32,457 bases of DNA from an uncultured Bacteroidales bacterium (GTDB lineage Bacteria > Bacteroidota > Bacteroidia > Bacteroidales > UBA3824). Position numbers and translations under genes: made by a program. The notes under the pieces are model-generated. The model had not been told where the DNA came from. It worked only from the letters and a program-made list of their open reading frames with translations, and searched no databases. Within the stretch, counting starts at the first letter, position 1, and every line of letters begins with the position of its first letter. This document shows, one piece after another, positions 24,036 through 32,457 of this stretch. The DNA is taken from contig CALFIU010000096.1 of NCBI GenBank assembly GCA_937877455.1, positions 1 through 32,457 on the forward strand. Reading direction: 5' to 3'.

Positions 24036-25589
24036 TTAATAACCATCATTCTGTTTGAGGTTTGAATTTGCCGAGACGTCGGTTGATGGCAATGGGAACA
24101 GGAGGTATTTGCTGTCGATTGAGTTGACGCCCGACACGTTGCCGCCTTTCCAAGCCCATGACTTTGTGAGGAACTTGCCGAAACGGATGAGGTCGGTGCG
24201 GCGGTGTCCTTCCCAATAGAGTTCGCGTGCGCGCTCGTCAAGGAGTTTGTCGGCGTCGATTTCTGAGAGCGAACCGATGTTGTGGCTCTTGTCTCCAAAT
24301 GCACGTTCTTGGATTTGGTTATAGAGGCCAACGGCTTTACCAGCGTCGCCTGCGCCTTTGAGTACAGACTCCACATAGAGCTAGTAAGCGTCAGCAAGGC
24401 GGTAGAACGGGAAGTCGGTGTCGGCGAAAGCGGGGTTTGAGCCCGACTGTCCGTCGCGGGTGAGGTTGTTGAATTTCACCACAGTCCATCCGCTCTTGTA
24501 TGAGGTGTTGTCTGACATGTCCTGGGTGCGGTTTTCTTTATAGAAGAGTGCGCGTGTGTCGCCCGATTCAAAAATGCTGCTCAAGTCTTGTGGTGCGCGG
24601 TTGCCTTCCCATGCGTCGTCCACGCCATAAGTAGAAATCTGCATGTCCTTTCCCAGTGCGGATTTGATTACATACGTGGTGCCGCCGAAACTCTGAGCAT
24701 AAAGTCCGTCAAAGATAATCGGGAAGATGATTTCCGACGAAAGGTTGTTGTCAGCGTTGAAATTGTGTTGGTAGTTGGGTTCCAGAATGTATCCGCCGTT
24801 GTCGATGATGTCCGCAAGGTATGTCGCTGCGTCGGCGTAATGGTCGCCTTGTCCATACACTTCGGCGTTGATGTAGAGGTTTGCCAGGATCATCTCCGCT
24901 ACGTATTTGTTTACTTTGCCATAGTTGGCTGTTGACTTTTCGGGCAATGCGCCGGATGCAACGACGTCTTTGAGTTCCGATTCTATCCACTGGAAGAAAT
25001 ACGCCCTGCCTTGCTGTTCGGGAAGGTATGCGCCAATGCCCGAATTTTCGTCGGTGAATGGAATGTTTCCGTACAAATCCATCAGCACATAGTAGCTGAA
25101 CGCACGCAAAACCCTCGCCTCGGCGCGGTATTCGCTCATCTTGCCGCCGTCGTCGGATGTGGAATGAAGAAACTCGTTGCAAAATGCGATGTTTACATAT
25201 AGGCGGTCGTAGTTGAGCATTATGAAACGGTTTGTCGGGCCCCAGTTGCTGTAGTTGAGCCCATTGAGAGCCTCATCGCCCCAGCTGCACTTTGCCTCGT
25301 CGGAGGATAGTTCCTGAAGATTCCAGTAGGAGCGGATGAAAGTTGCCTCGCCCTGGTCTGCACCCACTATGTCGTTGGCGTCGCTGTTGCCGGGGCCGTC
25401 CTGTCCGTTGATGGCGAATGCGGAATAAATCTTTGCAAGGAAACATTCTGCCGCAGTGTCGTTGTTCCACGCGGTGGCTGAAGTAACCACAGATGGTGTG
25501 AGCGGCTCGACGTCCAAGTCGTTGACACAGGCTTCGACTAACATTCCCGAAACCAACGCCGCTGATATGATGATATTATGCTTTTTCAT
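24036..25589 (-). pseudogene. susD: SusD-family glycan-binding lipoprotein interrupted by one in-frame TAG
   Basis: The frame from ATG 25589 to TAA 24036 would give 517 residues, the usual SusD length, but TAG at 24383-24381 replaces codon 403. Upstream: lipoprotein signal (Cys21, GMLVEAC) and the SusD TPR-type body (NWGPTNRFIMLNYDRLYVNIAFCNEFL, YRAEARVLRAFSYYVLMDLYGNIPF). The break falls inside the conserved RLADAY-x-LYVESV helix, where other family members have Leu or Met, so a TTG-to-TAG change would explain it. Downstream, same frame and still well conserved: LLDERARELYWEGHRRTDLIRFGKF. Either a recent nonsense mutation, a sequencing error or read-through; a GTG at 24374 could in principle restart translation. 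SusD forms the lid of the SusC transporter. Confidence 0.82.
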
Positions 25590-25610
25590 GATATTATGTT
25601 GTTCTTAGGG

Positions 25611-28600
25611 TTAGAAATTCAAGTTGAGGCCGAGCAAGAAAGTAACAGGGCGCGGATAGAAACTGTTGTCCACGCCGCCCGAAATTTCCGGGTCGAGGCC
25701 GTCGTATTTGGTGAATACAAACGGGTTTTGAACCGTGAAGTAAACACGTCCGCCAATTTTGTCGAATACATTGCTGAAACTGTATCCAAGCGTAATGTTG
25801 TCGATGCGGAAGAACGAAGCGAGTTGTATGTAGTAGTCCGACAAAACCTGCGCCTCCTGGAAGTTGGTCTCGAAAGCCGATTTAGTCTTGTTGGTGAGTG
25901 CGCTTACGGCATAGACGCTGTTTGGAGCGAGAGCCGCGCTGTTGGCTGCAACGCCGTTATACATCCAGTTGCCGAAGCTGCCGTGTCCGGCGATTGAGAA
26001 GTCAAAATCCTTATACTGGAGTTTTGTGGAGATGCCGAAAGTCATCTTCGGGTCGGCGTTGTGATAGAAATAGAGGTCGCCTTCGTTGATTGAGCCGTCG
26101 CCGTTGCGGTCGATGTAGGCACCCTCGATGGGCTTGCCGTCGGCTCCGTAAACCTGTTGGAACACATAGAACATGCCGGCGTGCTGGTTGACGGCGTGGG
26201 CTTTGATTGTTGTTGCGCCGTCGCCGTCCGACGTGCGCTCAAAACGCCTTACGTCGGTGTCCTCCGCGCCCGAAGATAGTTTTGTGATTTCATTCTTGTT
26301 GAATGCGAGGTTTGCGTCGATACGCCACTGGAGGTCTTTCTTGGCAATAGGCATGCCGCCGAGGGTGATTTCCACACCTGTGTTTGTGAGCGTTCCGATG
26401 TTGGAGACTACATATTCGGCGAAGTTTGTGCCGGACGGAGTCTTTGCCTCGGTGTTGATGAGGTCTGTGGTCTCGCGGTAGTAGTAGTCGAGCGATGCTG
26501 TCAGACGGTCATTGAACATTCCGAAGTCAAGTCCGGCGTTCCATGTGGTCGTTGTCTCCCATTTGAGGTCCTCGTTGTACGCGCCCGGTTTCAGGAGGCT
26601 CACCCACTTGCCGTTGCGGTAATAGCTTGCAGAAGTGGAAGTAGAATAAGAGTATGTGGAAAGGAAAGGATAGTCGCCCTGGTTGATGTCCTGTTGACCG
26701 GTCTTGCCCCAGCCGAGGCGGAGTTTCATGTTAGAGAAAAGGTTTTGGTTTTCCATGAAATTTTCCTGCGAAACCCTCCATGCGAATGCCGCCGACGGGA
26801 ATAGTCCCCAACGGTTGTTCTTGCTGAACCTTGACGAGCCGTCGTCCCTGAGTGTGAATGTAAGGAGGTAGCGGTCGTTGTAGGAATAGTTTGCACGTCC
26901 GAAGAACGACACGATGTAATGCTCGTTTTCATAGAAGTTCATCGTGAGGTTGCTCAGGTCGTTGTCGAATTTCTGATTGTCGGCATCGAGCGCGCCGTCC
27001 GGGTCTATCGGGGTGTAGGCGTAGTACCAACTGTCGCCCTCAACATGATAGTGTTGCCAGGAGTAGCCCGCCATTACGTCAAACTTGCTCTTAATCGACG
27101 GAAGGTCGTGGGCGTATGTCAAATATGCGTCCATCTGCGAATTGCGGCGTTTTTGCTCCCATTCGTTGCGGTCGCTCATGTTGGAGCCGGCAAACAGTTC
27201 GGGCTTGCCAATGACGTTTACAGTCTCGCCGTCGCTGTTGGAGGCGTCGATTGAAAGGTTGTAGTTGAATTTAAGGCCGTTGACATATTTGAAATTGTAT
27301 TCCAACTGTGCGCTGCCTATGAAATTCTTGACATCGGCTGTGTTGTCGTTGAGGTCGATTTTTGACACGGGGTTTGGACCTGCGCCAAACTTGTTGTAGT
27401 TGTTTTTGGCGTCATTGTAGGACGTGCCCCATTCGCGGTCGTAGGGGTCGCCGATGCCTGTCCAGCTCCAATATCCGAGGTATGGGCTTCCATAGGCATA
27501 AATCGGCTTTGTCGGGTCGTAATATACCGCGTTGCCAATTGCTCCGGCTGCAAAATCGCTGTGGATTATCATGCCCTTGGCGTTGAAATTGAGTTTCAAG
27601 CGGTCGTTCAAGAACTTGGGATTCAGAGAGATATTGCCAGTGTAGCGGCGGTTGTGGTCGCCGTCCTGAACGCCGTTGGCATCAGTGAAGCCGAGCGACA
27701 CGCGGTATGGCATCGTTTCTTTCACAGAGCCCAGCACGCTGATGTTGTGTTCGGTGCTGACGGCGGTGCGGTAGATTTCGTCCTGCCAGTCAGTGTTGTA
27801 ATCATAGAGAGCGTCGCCGGTAACGGGGTCAAGTCCAGCTTTTGTATAAACTTCAGACTGGTTGGACGCGCCTTTGAAAGTGTTGCGGATGAAGTCGCGG
27901 TACTCGTTGCCGTCGAGCACGTCGATGGTTTTCTTCACCTTTGATACCGACACATTGCCGTCGTAAGAGATTTTTACGCTGCCCGCCTTGCCTTTTTTGG
28001 TGGTGATGATGATTACACCGTTGGAAGCGCGGCTGCCGTAGATTGCAGTTGCAGAGGCGTCTTTCAATACTGTGAAAGTTTCGATGTCGTTGGGGTCGAT
28101 TGTAGAAAGCATGTTGCCAACGCCACCGATGCCCGAATTGTCGAGATACACGCCATCGAGAATGATGAGCGGGTCGTTGCTTGCCGAGAGGGACGAGCCG
28201 CCACGGATGCGAATCGTGGAGCCGCCGTTGGCAGAGCCGCCGCCGTTTACTACATTGACGCCTGCAATTTTGCCTACAAGCATGTCGTCGGCTGTTGTTG
28301 CAACGCCTTTCATCTTTGGGTCGGCTTCGAGGGTCGCCACAGAGCCGGTTGCGTCCGATTTCTTGACTGCGCCGTAGCCGATCACCACAACTTCATCGAG
28401 CTCCTTGTTGTTTTCGGAGAGTGTGATGTTCAGATTCGGCTGAGCGTTAACGAGTTGAGTCTCGTAGCCGATGTAAAAGATTTGGAGTTGCGCACCATCT
28501 GGGACGGAAAGTGAAAAATTGCCTTCGAGGTCAGTGATGGTGCCATTTGTTGTGCCGTACTCAACGACTGTCGCGCCTATAATAGCTTCGCCATGAACGT

Positions 28601-28715
28601 CGTGAACAGTACCACGCACCTGGATTTGAGCAGAAGCCGCGCCCGCCCAAACCAACGCCGCAAACATTAAGAACAGAATGCGGAAATGCTTTGATGTTTT
28701 GGATTGCCTTTTCAT
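25611..28715 (-). CDS. susC: SusC-family TonB-dependent outer-membrane transporter
   Basis: 1034 residues from ATG 28715 (MKRQSKTSKHFRILFLMF..., signal peptide ending SAQ); an in-frame ATG 51 bases upstream is less likely. The N-terminal carboxypeptidase-D-like domain (GTVHDVHGEAIIGATV, FYIGYETQ) is typical of SusC. It is followed by ELDEVVVIGYG, the TonB-box/plug start, and the plug with IRGGSSLSASNDPLIILDGV and DASATAIYGSRASNGVIIITTKKGK. The rest is the 22-strand barrel, ending LLGLNLNF. It imports glycans across the outer membrane with energy from TonB, paired with SusD, whose gene begins 21 bases downstream. The gene is intact, in contrast to its susD. First gene of the susCDE transcript. 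Confidence 0.95.
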   Translation of the reverse strand: MKRQSKTSKHFRILFLMFAALVWAGAASAQIQVRGTVHDVHGEAIIGATVVEYGTTNGTITDLEGNFSLSVPDGAQLQIFYIGYETQLVNAQPNLNITLSENNKELDEVVVIGYGAVKKSDATGSVATLEADPKMKGVATTADDMLVGKIAGVNVVNGGGSANGGSTIRIRGGSSLSASNDPLIILDGVYLDNSGIGGVGNMLSTIDPNDIETFTVLKDASATAIYGSRASNGVIIITTKKGKAGSVKISYDGNVSVSKVKKTIDVLDGNEYRDFIRNTFKGASNQSEVYTKAGLDPVTGDALYDYNTDWQDEIYRTAVSTEHNISVLGSVKETMPYRVSLGFTDANGVQDGDHNRRYTGNISLNPKFLNDRLKLNFNAKGMIIHSDFAAGAIGNAVYYDPTKPIYAYGSPYLGYWSWTGIGDPYDREWGTSYNDAKNNYNKFGAGPNPVSKIDLNDNTADVKNFIGSAQLEYNFKYVNGLKFNYNLSIDASNSDGETVNVIGKPELFAGSNMSDRNEWEQKRRNSQMDAYLTYAHDLPSIKSKFDVMAGYSWQHYHVEGDSWYYAYTPIDPDGALDADNQKFDNDLSNLTMNFYENEHYIVSFFGRANYSYNDRYLLTFTLRDDGSSRFSKNNRWGLFPSAAFAWRVSQENFMENQNLFSNMKLRLGWGKTGQQDINQGDYPFLSTYSYSTSTSASYYRNGKWVSLLKPGAYNEDLKWETTTTWNAGLDFGMFNDRLTASLDYYYRETTDLINTEAKTPSGTNFAEYVVSNIGTLTNTGVEITLGGMPIAKKDLQWRIDANLAFNKNEITKLSSGAEDTDVRRFERTSDGDGATTIKAHAVNQHAGMFYVFQQVYGADGKPIEGAYIDRNGDGSINEGDLYFYHNADPKMTFGISTKLQYKDFDFSIAGHGSFGNWMYNGVAANSAALAPNSVYAVSALTNKTKSAFETNFQEAQVLSDYYIQLASFFRIDNITLGYSFSNVFDKIGGRVYFTVQNPFVFTKYDGLDPEISGGVDNSFYPRPVTFLLGLNLNF

Positions 28716-28749
28716 TTTGTTACAAATTTTGGTTAGTAAAATTTTTCTG

Positions 28750-28780
28750 CAAAATACTACGCTCAACTAAGGGTAAACAA
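28750..28780 (-). promoter_or_regulatory. Candidate promoter of susC
   Basis: Minus strand: TTG (28780-28778), 21 bases, then TATTTTG (28756-28750), one base short of the TAnnTTTG consensus. It lies 35 bases upstream of ATG 28715, which supports that start over the one at 28766. Confidence 0.4.
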
Positions 28781-29096
28781 GCGCATCAAAAGAAAATCAA
28801 AGTTTTTCAAAAGACTAAATATTTGTGTTACAGACAATTAAACTATAAATATACAGATAAAAATCTAAACGGATTTTTGAGAAAAGAAGTGCAAAAAAAC
28901 GGTAGAAAAAGTTAAATAGTAACAAAATTTGTAATTTGTCAATTTTTTCTCCACTGATTTTTTTATATTAGCAGAGATAAATAGATTATGTTTTTTACAA
29001 AACCAATAGTTTTTAAGACATTGATGATATGTTTTGGCAAGAGATTTGAGCAATAAAAAGTAGAAATATTTTTTTGTAAAAAAATTATTAAAAAAA

Positions 29097-29128
29097 TTGT
29101 ATATTTACAAAATGTTTTAATAATTTTG
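29097..29128 (+). promoter_or_regulatory. Promoter of the 29151 gene cluster
   Basis: TTG at 29097-29099 and TAATTTTG at 29121-29128 with 21 bases between them form the clearest Bacteroidota-type promoter in the window. Transcription should start near 29135, which favours ATG 29151 over the in-frame TTG at 29133. The rest of the AT-rich gap 28781-29150 shows no gene. Confidence 0.65.
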
Positions 29129-29150
29129 ATTTTTGAAAAAATACACCGCT

Positions 29151-29717
29151 ATGTTCGAAAACGAAGAAATAAAAGAAAGACGCCGTAAAGTAATGGCGCG
29201 CATACGAGATTATTACCGCGTAAGGCTCGGTAAATACACTCATCAGCGCATAAGTGATGAATGGTATTTTTACGGTTTGGGCTTTGTCCGCGGAGAAATG
29301 ACATACGTATTCGGCTTTAATTCTGGTTTTTTTAAAAAAGAAACTTTACCCGATATGCAATATTCTCACGTGGGAGTAAATGTGTTGGTACGCACCAACG
29401 GTGTCAACCCACAATTGCGTACGCAATATCTAAAGTTTTTTAAACACCACCTTGGTAATTGGGTAAGCGGTCCTGAACAAAATTACACATCGTTTAGAGG
29501 CGGTGTAGGTATAGAATTTCCACACTACAAACCAATATCCAGTTTTTCGTCAGATGATGACATTGTAAGATATATTCAAGATGGAATAGATGGTCTATTT
29601 GACTTATATCCAGTAATTTCAAAAAATCCTGACGAAATATTCGACAAGGTGGTTTGTTCGTCTGCACCATGGACAGAATCCATAATTTCCTTAGTTCAAA
29701 AACAGCTTGCTAAGTAA
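29151..29717 (+). CDS. Conserved-looking protein of unknown function
   Basis: 188 residues from ATG 29151, chosen because the promoter places the transcript start downstream of the alternative TTG. No signal peptide or membrane helix. A basic N-terminal helix (EEIKERRRKVMARIRDYYRVRLG) is followed by a mixed alpha/beta body with many aromatics (DEWYFYGLGFVRGEMTYVFGFNSGFF) and an acidic C-terminal helical part. I do not recognise the family. It is 13 bases before the BatA-domain gene and probably co-transcribed with it. Confidence 0.7.
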   Translation: MFENEEIKERRRKVMARIRDYYRVRLGKYTHQRISDEWYFYGLGFVRGEMTYVFGFNSGFFKKETLPDMQYSHVGVNVLVRTNGVNPQLRTQYLKFFKHHLGNWVSGPEQNYTSFRGGVGIEFPHYKPISSFSSDDDIVRYIQDGIDGLFDLYPVISKNPDEIFDKVVCSSAPWTESIISLVQKQLAK

Positions 29718-29730
29718 AATTTGACTTGTA

Positions 29731-31782
29731 ATGTCGTTTCTTTATCCGCTGTTTTTATATGCAGGTTTAGTAGCATTAATACCTGTGGTGATACATTTGT
29801 TTAATTTTCGTCGCTACAAAATTGTATATTTTAGCGACACAAGGTTTTTAGAAAATATAAAAAGTGCAACCCACCGACGTTCACAATTAAAACATTTGTT
29901 GTTATTGGCGTTGCGGATATTAATTTTGGTATGTCTTGTTATTGCTTTTGCAGGACCTATACGAAACACGGCATCTCAACCAACACAATCGTCAATGCAA
30001 GCACCACCAATTATATATCTCGACAATTCTTTAAGTATGCAAGCAGGAGGATTGGTTGGAGGCTTAGAAACAGCAAAAAGTAAAATATTACAAATAACCG
30101 AAGCATATCCTCCAAACACCGATTTTATATTTATAACCAACGATTTTGAACAAAAGCACAATCGAACAGCAAAAATAGAAACAATAAAACGTTTTTTACA
30201 AGAAACAGAACTTTCGCCAAACGTACCTTCATTGTCGCAAATTATAAATAAAGCAAAATCAAACCTAAGTCTTGCAGAAATACCTGACGGATTAGGAAAA
30301 AATATATATTTAGTTTCGGACTTTCAAAAAAACATTTGCGATTTTAACAATCTTACACCTGATTCTACTCTAAATCTTAACCTCGTACCCATACAAAGCG
30401 ACAATGTTAATAACATATTTATAGATAGTTGCGTATTTGATACACCTTTCAGACGTGCAAGTGGGCAAGAAAATTTGAAAATATACATAAAAAATTTTTC
30501 TAACAACAATCTCACAAACCTACCACTAAAACTTATAATAAACGGCAAACAAAAAGCAGCCACAACATTCGATATTTTAGCAGGTGAACGTAAAGAATTA
30601 GAAATAAAATATATAAACACAGATAAAGGAATTGTATGCGGCAATGTGGAAACATCTGATTCGCCAATAGATTACGATAATAAACTTTATTTTTCATACA
30701 AAATAGAACAAGAAAAAAAAGTTGGTTTAATAGTAGGAAATGCAGAAAAATATTTCGATGCAATGTTTAAAAATGATTCAGATTTTAACCTTCAACGCAT
30801 CAACGAAAACGAAATCAACAAAATAAATATAGACAATTTTCAAACAATAATACTCGCACAACCCAAAAGCATTAGCAAAAACGTTGCCTCTGCACTACAA
30901 AACTTCACTGCCCTTGGAGGTAACTTGATATTTGTACCTGATTTTGACGGTAATATTCAAGACTACAATTATTTACTAAACTCTCTAATGTGCAACGCTA
31001 TAATTTCGCGCGACACCGTAAAATGCAAAATAGCAAAAATAAACACACAATCGCGACTACTGAAAAACGCTATCAAAGAAATACCAGAAAACGCAGATTT
31101 GCCAGTTATAAAACAGCATTTTAACTCAATGTCAAACGCATACACAAACGAAGAAATAATATTAGAAAGTAGTACTTACAAAAAAATGCTAACGTCTAAC
31201 AACTATCGCGCTGGAAAAGTTTATATATTCTATTGCCCAATAGATGAAAAATCAGGCAATATAGCTACCCATAGATTATTTGTGCCACTAATTTACAACG
31301 CAGCCGCAATTACTGACGTTAAACAACAAACATACTGCACAATAGGAAACAATAGTCCTATTGACGTAAAAATCAACGAAATAACTGATGCTACAAGAAT
31401 AATTATTAAAAGTCAAGAAACTGGTAATGAGTTTATTCCTCGAATTTCTACCACTGACGGTAGCGGAAATGTGAAAATATTTAACGAAAACAACATCAAT
31501 AATCCCGGTTTTTATTATATTTGCGCAGACGGTAATACTATTGATGCTATTGCATATAATTACAACAGAGCCGAATCTGAACTAAGTTTTTACACCGCAG
31601 ACGACTTACAATCGCAGATAGAAAATCTCAATGTATGCTCGGTAAAAACTATTGACAAGCACGGGGAAGCGTTTGTACATCAAGTGGCACAAGCTGCAAA
31701 TGCAATCCCACTATGGAAATATTTTATCTTAGTTGCATTGTTTTTTGCCGTTGGTGAAGTTGCAGTTTCGCGGTGGTTGTAA
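29731..31782 (+). CDS. BatA-domain, von Willebrand-like membrane protein
   Basis: 683 residues. The N-terminal BatA domain (PF07584) shows two helices (about 4-23 and 55-75) around FNFRRYKIVYFSDTRFLENI and RRSQLKHLLLLALRILIL. IIYLDNSLSMQAGG has the D98-x-S100-x-S102 metal-site motif of von Willebrand A domains. A long periplasmic region with Ig-like and class-I-glutaminase-like stretches follows (LGGNLIFVPDFDG near 390-405). One helix closes the protein (about 662-680). Such proteins are widespread in Bacteroidota beside MoxR/BatA-E genes; those partners are not in this window. The function is uncertain (cell-envelope integrity or stress tolerance). Confidence 0.8.
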   Translation: MSFLYPLFLYAGLVALIPVVIHLFNFRRYKIVYFSDTRFLENIKSATHRRSQLKHLLLLALRILILVCLVIAFAGPIRNTASQPTQSSMQAPPIIYLDNSLSMQAGGLVGGLETAKSKILQITEAYPPNTDFIFITNDFEQKHNRTAKIETIKRFLQETELSPNVPSLSQIINKAKSNLSLAEIPDGLGKNIYLVSDFQKNICDFNNLTPDSTLNLNLVPIQSDNVNNIFIDSCVFDTPFRRASGQENLKIYIKNFSNNNLTNLPLKLIINGKQKAATTFDILAGERKELEIKYINTDKGIVCGNVETSDSPIDYDNKLYFSYKIEQEKKVGLIVGNAEKYFDAMFKNDSDFNLQRINENEINKINIDNFQTIILAQPKSISKNVASALQNFTALGGNLIFVPDFDGNIQDYNYLLNSLMCNAIISRDTVKCKIAKINTQSRLLKNAIKEIPENADLPVIKQHFNSMSNAYTNEEIILESSTYKKMLTSNNYRAGKVYIFYCPIDEKSGNIATHRLFVPLIYNAAAITDVKQQTYCTIGNNSPIDVKINEITDATRIIIKSQETGNEFIPRISTTDGSGNVKIFNENNINNPGFYYICADGNTIDAIAYNYNRAESELSFYTADDLQSQIENLNVCSVKTIDKHGEAFVHQVAQAANAIPLWKYFILVALFFAVGEVAVSRWL

Positions 31783-31830
31783 AAATGATTAAAACAATTA
31801 ACAAATACATTAACTCTTATTTTTTTAATT

Positions 31831-32073
31831 ATGGCAGAAGAAATAAAAATAAACAACGGAGGTTCAAAAGAACCCATTGGCAAAACAGTAGCTATACTCG
31901 TTACAATATTCGCTGGTTCATTTGGCATCCATCGTCTATTGATGGGCTACTCCAATTGGTGGCTTCAACTGATAACATTAGGTGGTTGTGGAATTTGGAC
32001 TATAATTGACTTAATCCACATTATCCAAAACCAAATGCCAATGGCTGATGGAACACCATTAAAAGACGAATAA
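31831..32073 (+). CDS. TM2-domain membrane protein
   Basis: 80 residues. After a short polar start, helix 1 (about 18-35, with FAGSFGIHRLLMGY) and helix 2 (about 44-66, with LITLGGCGIWTIIDLIHI) form the TM2 pair (PF05154), including the connecting motif G-x-H-R and GGCGIWxxID. The role of bacterial TM2 proteins is unknown. It lies 48 bases after the BatA-domain gene and is followed by a strong terminator, so it is probably last in that transcript. Confidence 0.85.
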   Translation: MAEEIKINNGGSKEPIGKTVAILVTIFAGSFGIHRLLMGYSNWWLQLITLGGCGIWTIIDLIHIIQNQMPMADGTPLKDE

Positions 32074-32091
32074 AAGTACAATCTACCCATT

Positions 32092-32128
32092 AAAAAAAAG
32101 GTGCAAGTATTTTTGCACCTTTTTTTTA
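32092..32128 (+). terminator. Rho-independent terminator after the TM2 gene
   Basis: AAAAAAAAGGTGCAA pairs with TTGCACCTTTTTTTT around a 6-base loop, 19 bases after the stop codon. The flanking A/T runs make it usable in both directions. Confidence 0.92.
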
Positions 32129-32343
32129 TACCTTTCAATATTTAATTATGACTAATATTACACAAAAATAGGTAATTAATATACAACAAATTGTTATTAT
32201 TTTTGCTATAAGTAAACAAAACAAGCAAAATTTTAAGAACTAAAATTCAACTTATCATCTTTTACCAATAAGATTTATCACTCAAATACTAAAGTCTGTT
32301 CAAAATTCCAACACTAATATCAAATTTCCTTACCCTATCCTAA

Positions 32344-32375
32344 TGTTAATATTTGTTAATTAACAAATATTAACA
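32344..32375. repeat. Perfect 32-bp palindrome in the right-end spacer
   Basis: The half-site GTTAATATTTGTTAA (32345-32359) is followed at once by its exact reverse complement (32360-32374), extended by one more T/A pair. A further AACAAATATTAA half-copy follows directly. The gene-free stretch 32129-32457 is otherwise very AT-rich, with a run of 14 A near its end and no coding frame. The palindrome could be an operator for a gene beyond the right edge. Confidence 0.6.
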
Positions 32376-32457
32376 AATATTAAAAAACTTGAAACATAGT
32401 TACTTAATATAATTATGTAAAATCTAATATACAAAAAAAAAAAAAACTTGACATTTT

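Noticed and set aside
24036..24374. Separate gene starting at GTG 24374
   Set aside because: Its sequence is the in-frame C-terminal third of SusD, directly continuous with the part before the TAG.
24381..24383. TAG in susD as a recoded sense codon (pyrrolysine or ciliate-like code)
   Set aside because: TAG ends the Omp85-like gene, the Cys-repeat gene and the SusE-like gene at expected C-termini, and no pyrrolysine genes are present.
28865..29053. Minus-strand frame of 62 codons upstream of susC
   Set aside because: Lys/Phe/Asn-rich composition follows from AT-rich spacer DNA; no ribosome binding site, promoter or family resemblance.

Overview
The window looks like a piece of a Bacteroidota (Bacteroidales-type) chromosome. 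The evidence is a SusC/SusD/SusE glycan-uptake locus, adjacent complete rnf and nqr operons, a BatA-domain protein, and recurrent Bacteroidota-style promoter boxes (TAnnTTTG, often with TTG about 20 bases upstream). Intergenic DNA is very AT-rich, the housekeeping genes are moderately AT-rich, and the sus-like locus is clearly GC-richer.

Layout. (1) 1-2052, minus strand: one uninterrupted frame of 684 codons that runs off the left edge. It encodes what reads as a eukaryotic-type ubiquitin-specific protease (USP, peptidase C19) with a Cys box, a His box and an Asn/Lys-rich tail. This is the most unexpected item in the window. It is either a gene acquired from a eukaryote or eukaryotic DNA joined to the bacterial contig near 2053-2160. 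(2) 2160-3867, minus: an Omp85/BamA-type outer-membrane barrel and a small membrane protein. (3) 4274-9834, plus: rseC-like gene plus rnfBCDGEA. (4) 9919-10890, minus: a STELLO/DUF288-type glycosyltransferase. (5) 11077-17092, plus: nqrABCDEF, closed by a strong terminator. (6) 17166-18810: a fold-back repeat, a radical SAM/SPASM maturase whose cluster-binding N-terminus is deleted and frameshifted, and a convergent gene for a membrane-anchored Gly/Ser/Cys-repeat peptide. (7) 19168-28715: a starch-type polysaccharide utilisation locus (SusR-like regulator, GH13 amylase lipoprotein, SusE-like starch-binding lipoprotein, SusD broken by one in-frame TAG, SusC). (8) 29151-32073: an unknown protein, a BatA/von Willebrand-like membrane protein and a TM2-domain protein.

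How the genes work together. Rnf (ferredoxin:NAD oxidoreductase) and Na+-NQR (NADH:quinone oxidoreductase) are paralogous ion pumps. Having both side by side suggests electron flow from reduced ferredoxin through NADH to quinone, with ion translocation at two steps. The sus-like locus would bind starch-like glucans at the surface (SusE, SusD), cleave them (GH13) and import oligosaccharides (SusC), under a membrane-spanning regulator. The nonsense codon in susD questions whether the locus is fully functional.

Two dispersed repeats (4004-4110 and 17166-17402) share the core GTTAATTTCATTTGA or a close variant. The radical SAM remnant and the Cys-repeat peptide may be relics of a peptide-modification system. 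Everything here was read by eye from the sequence; family assignments come from motif recognition, not database searches.
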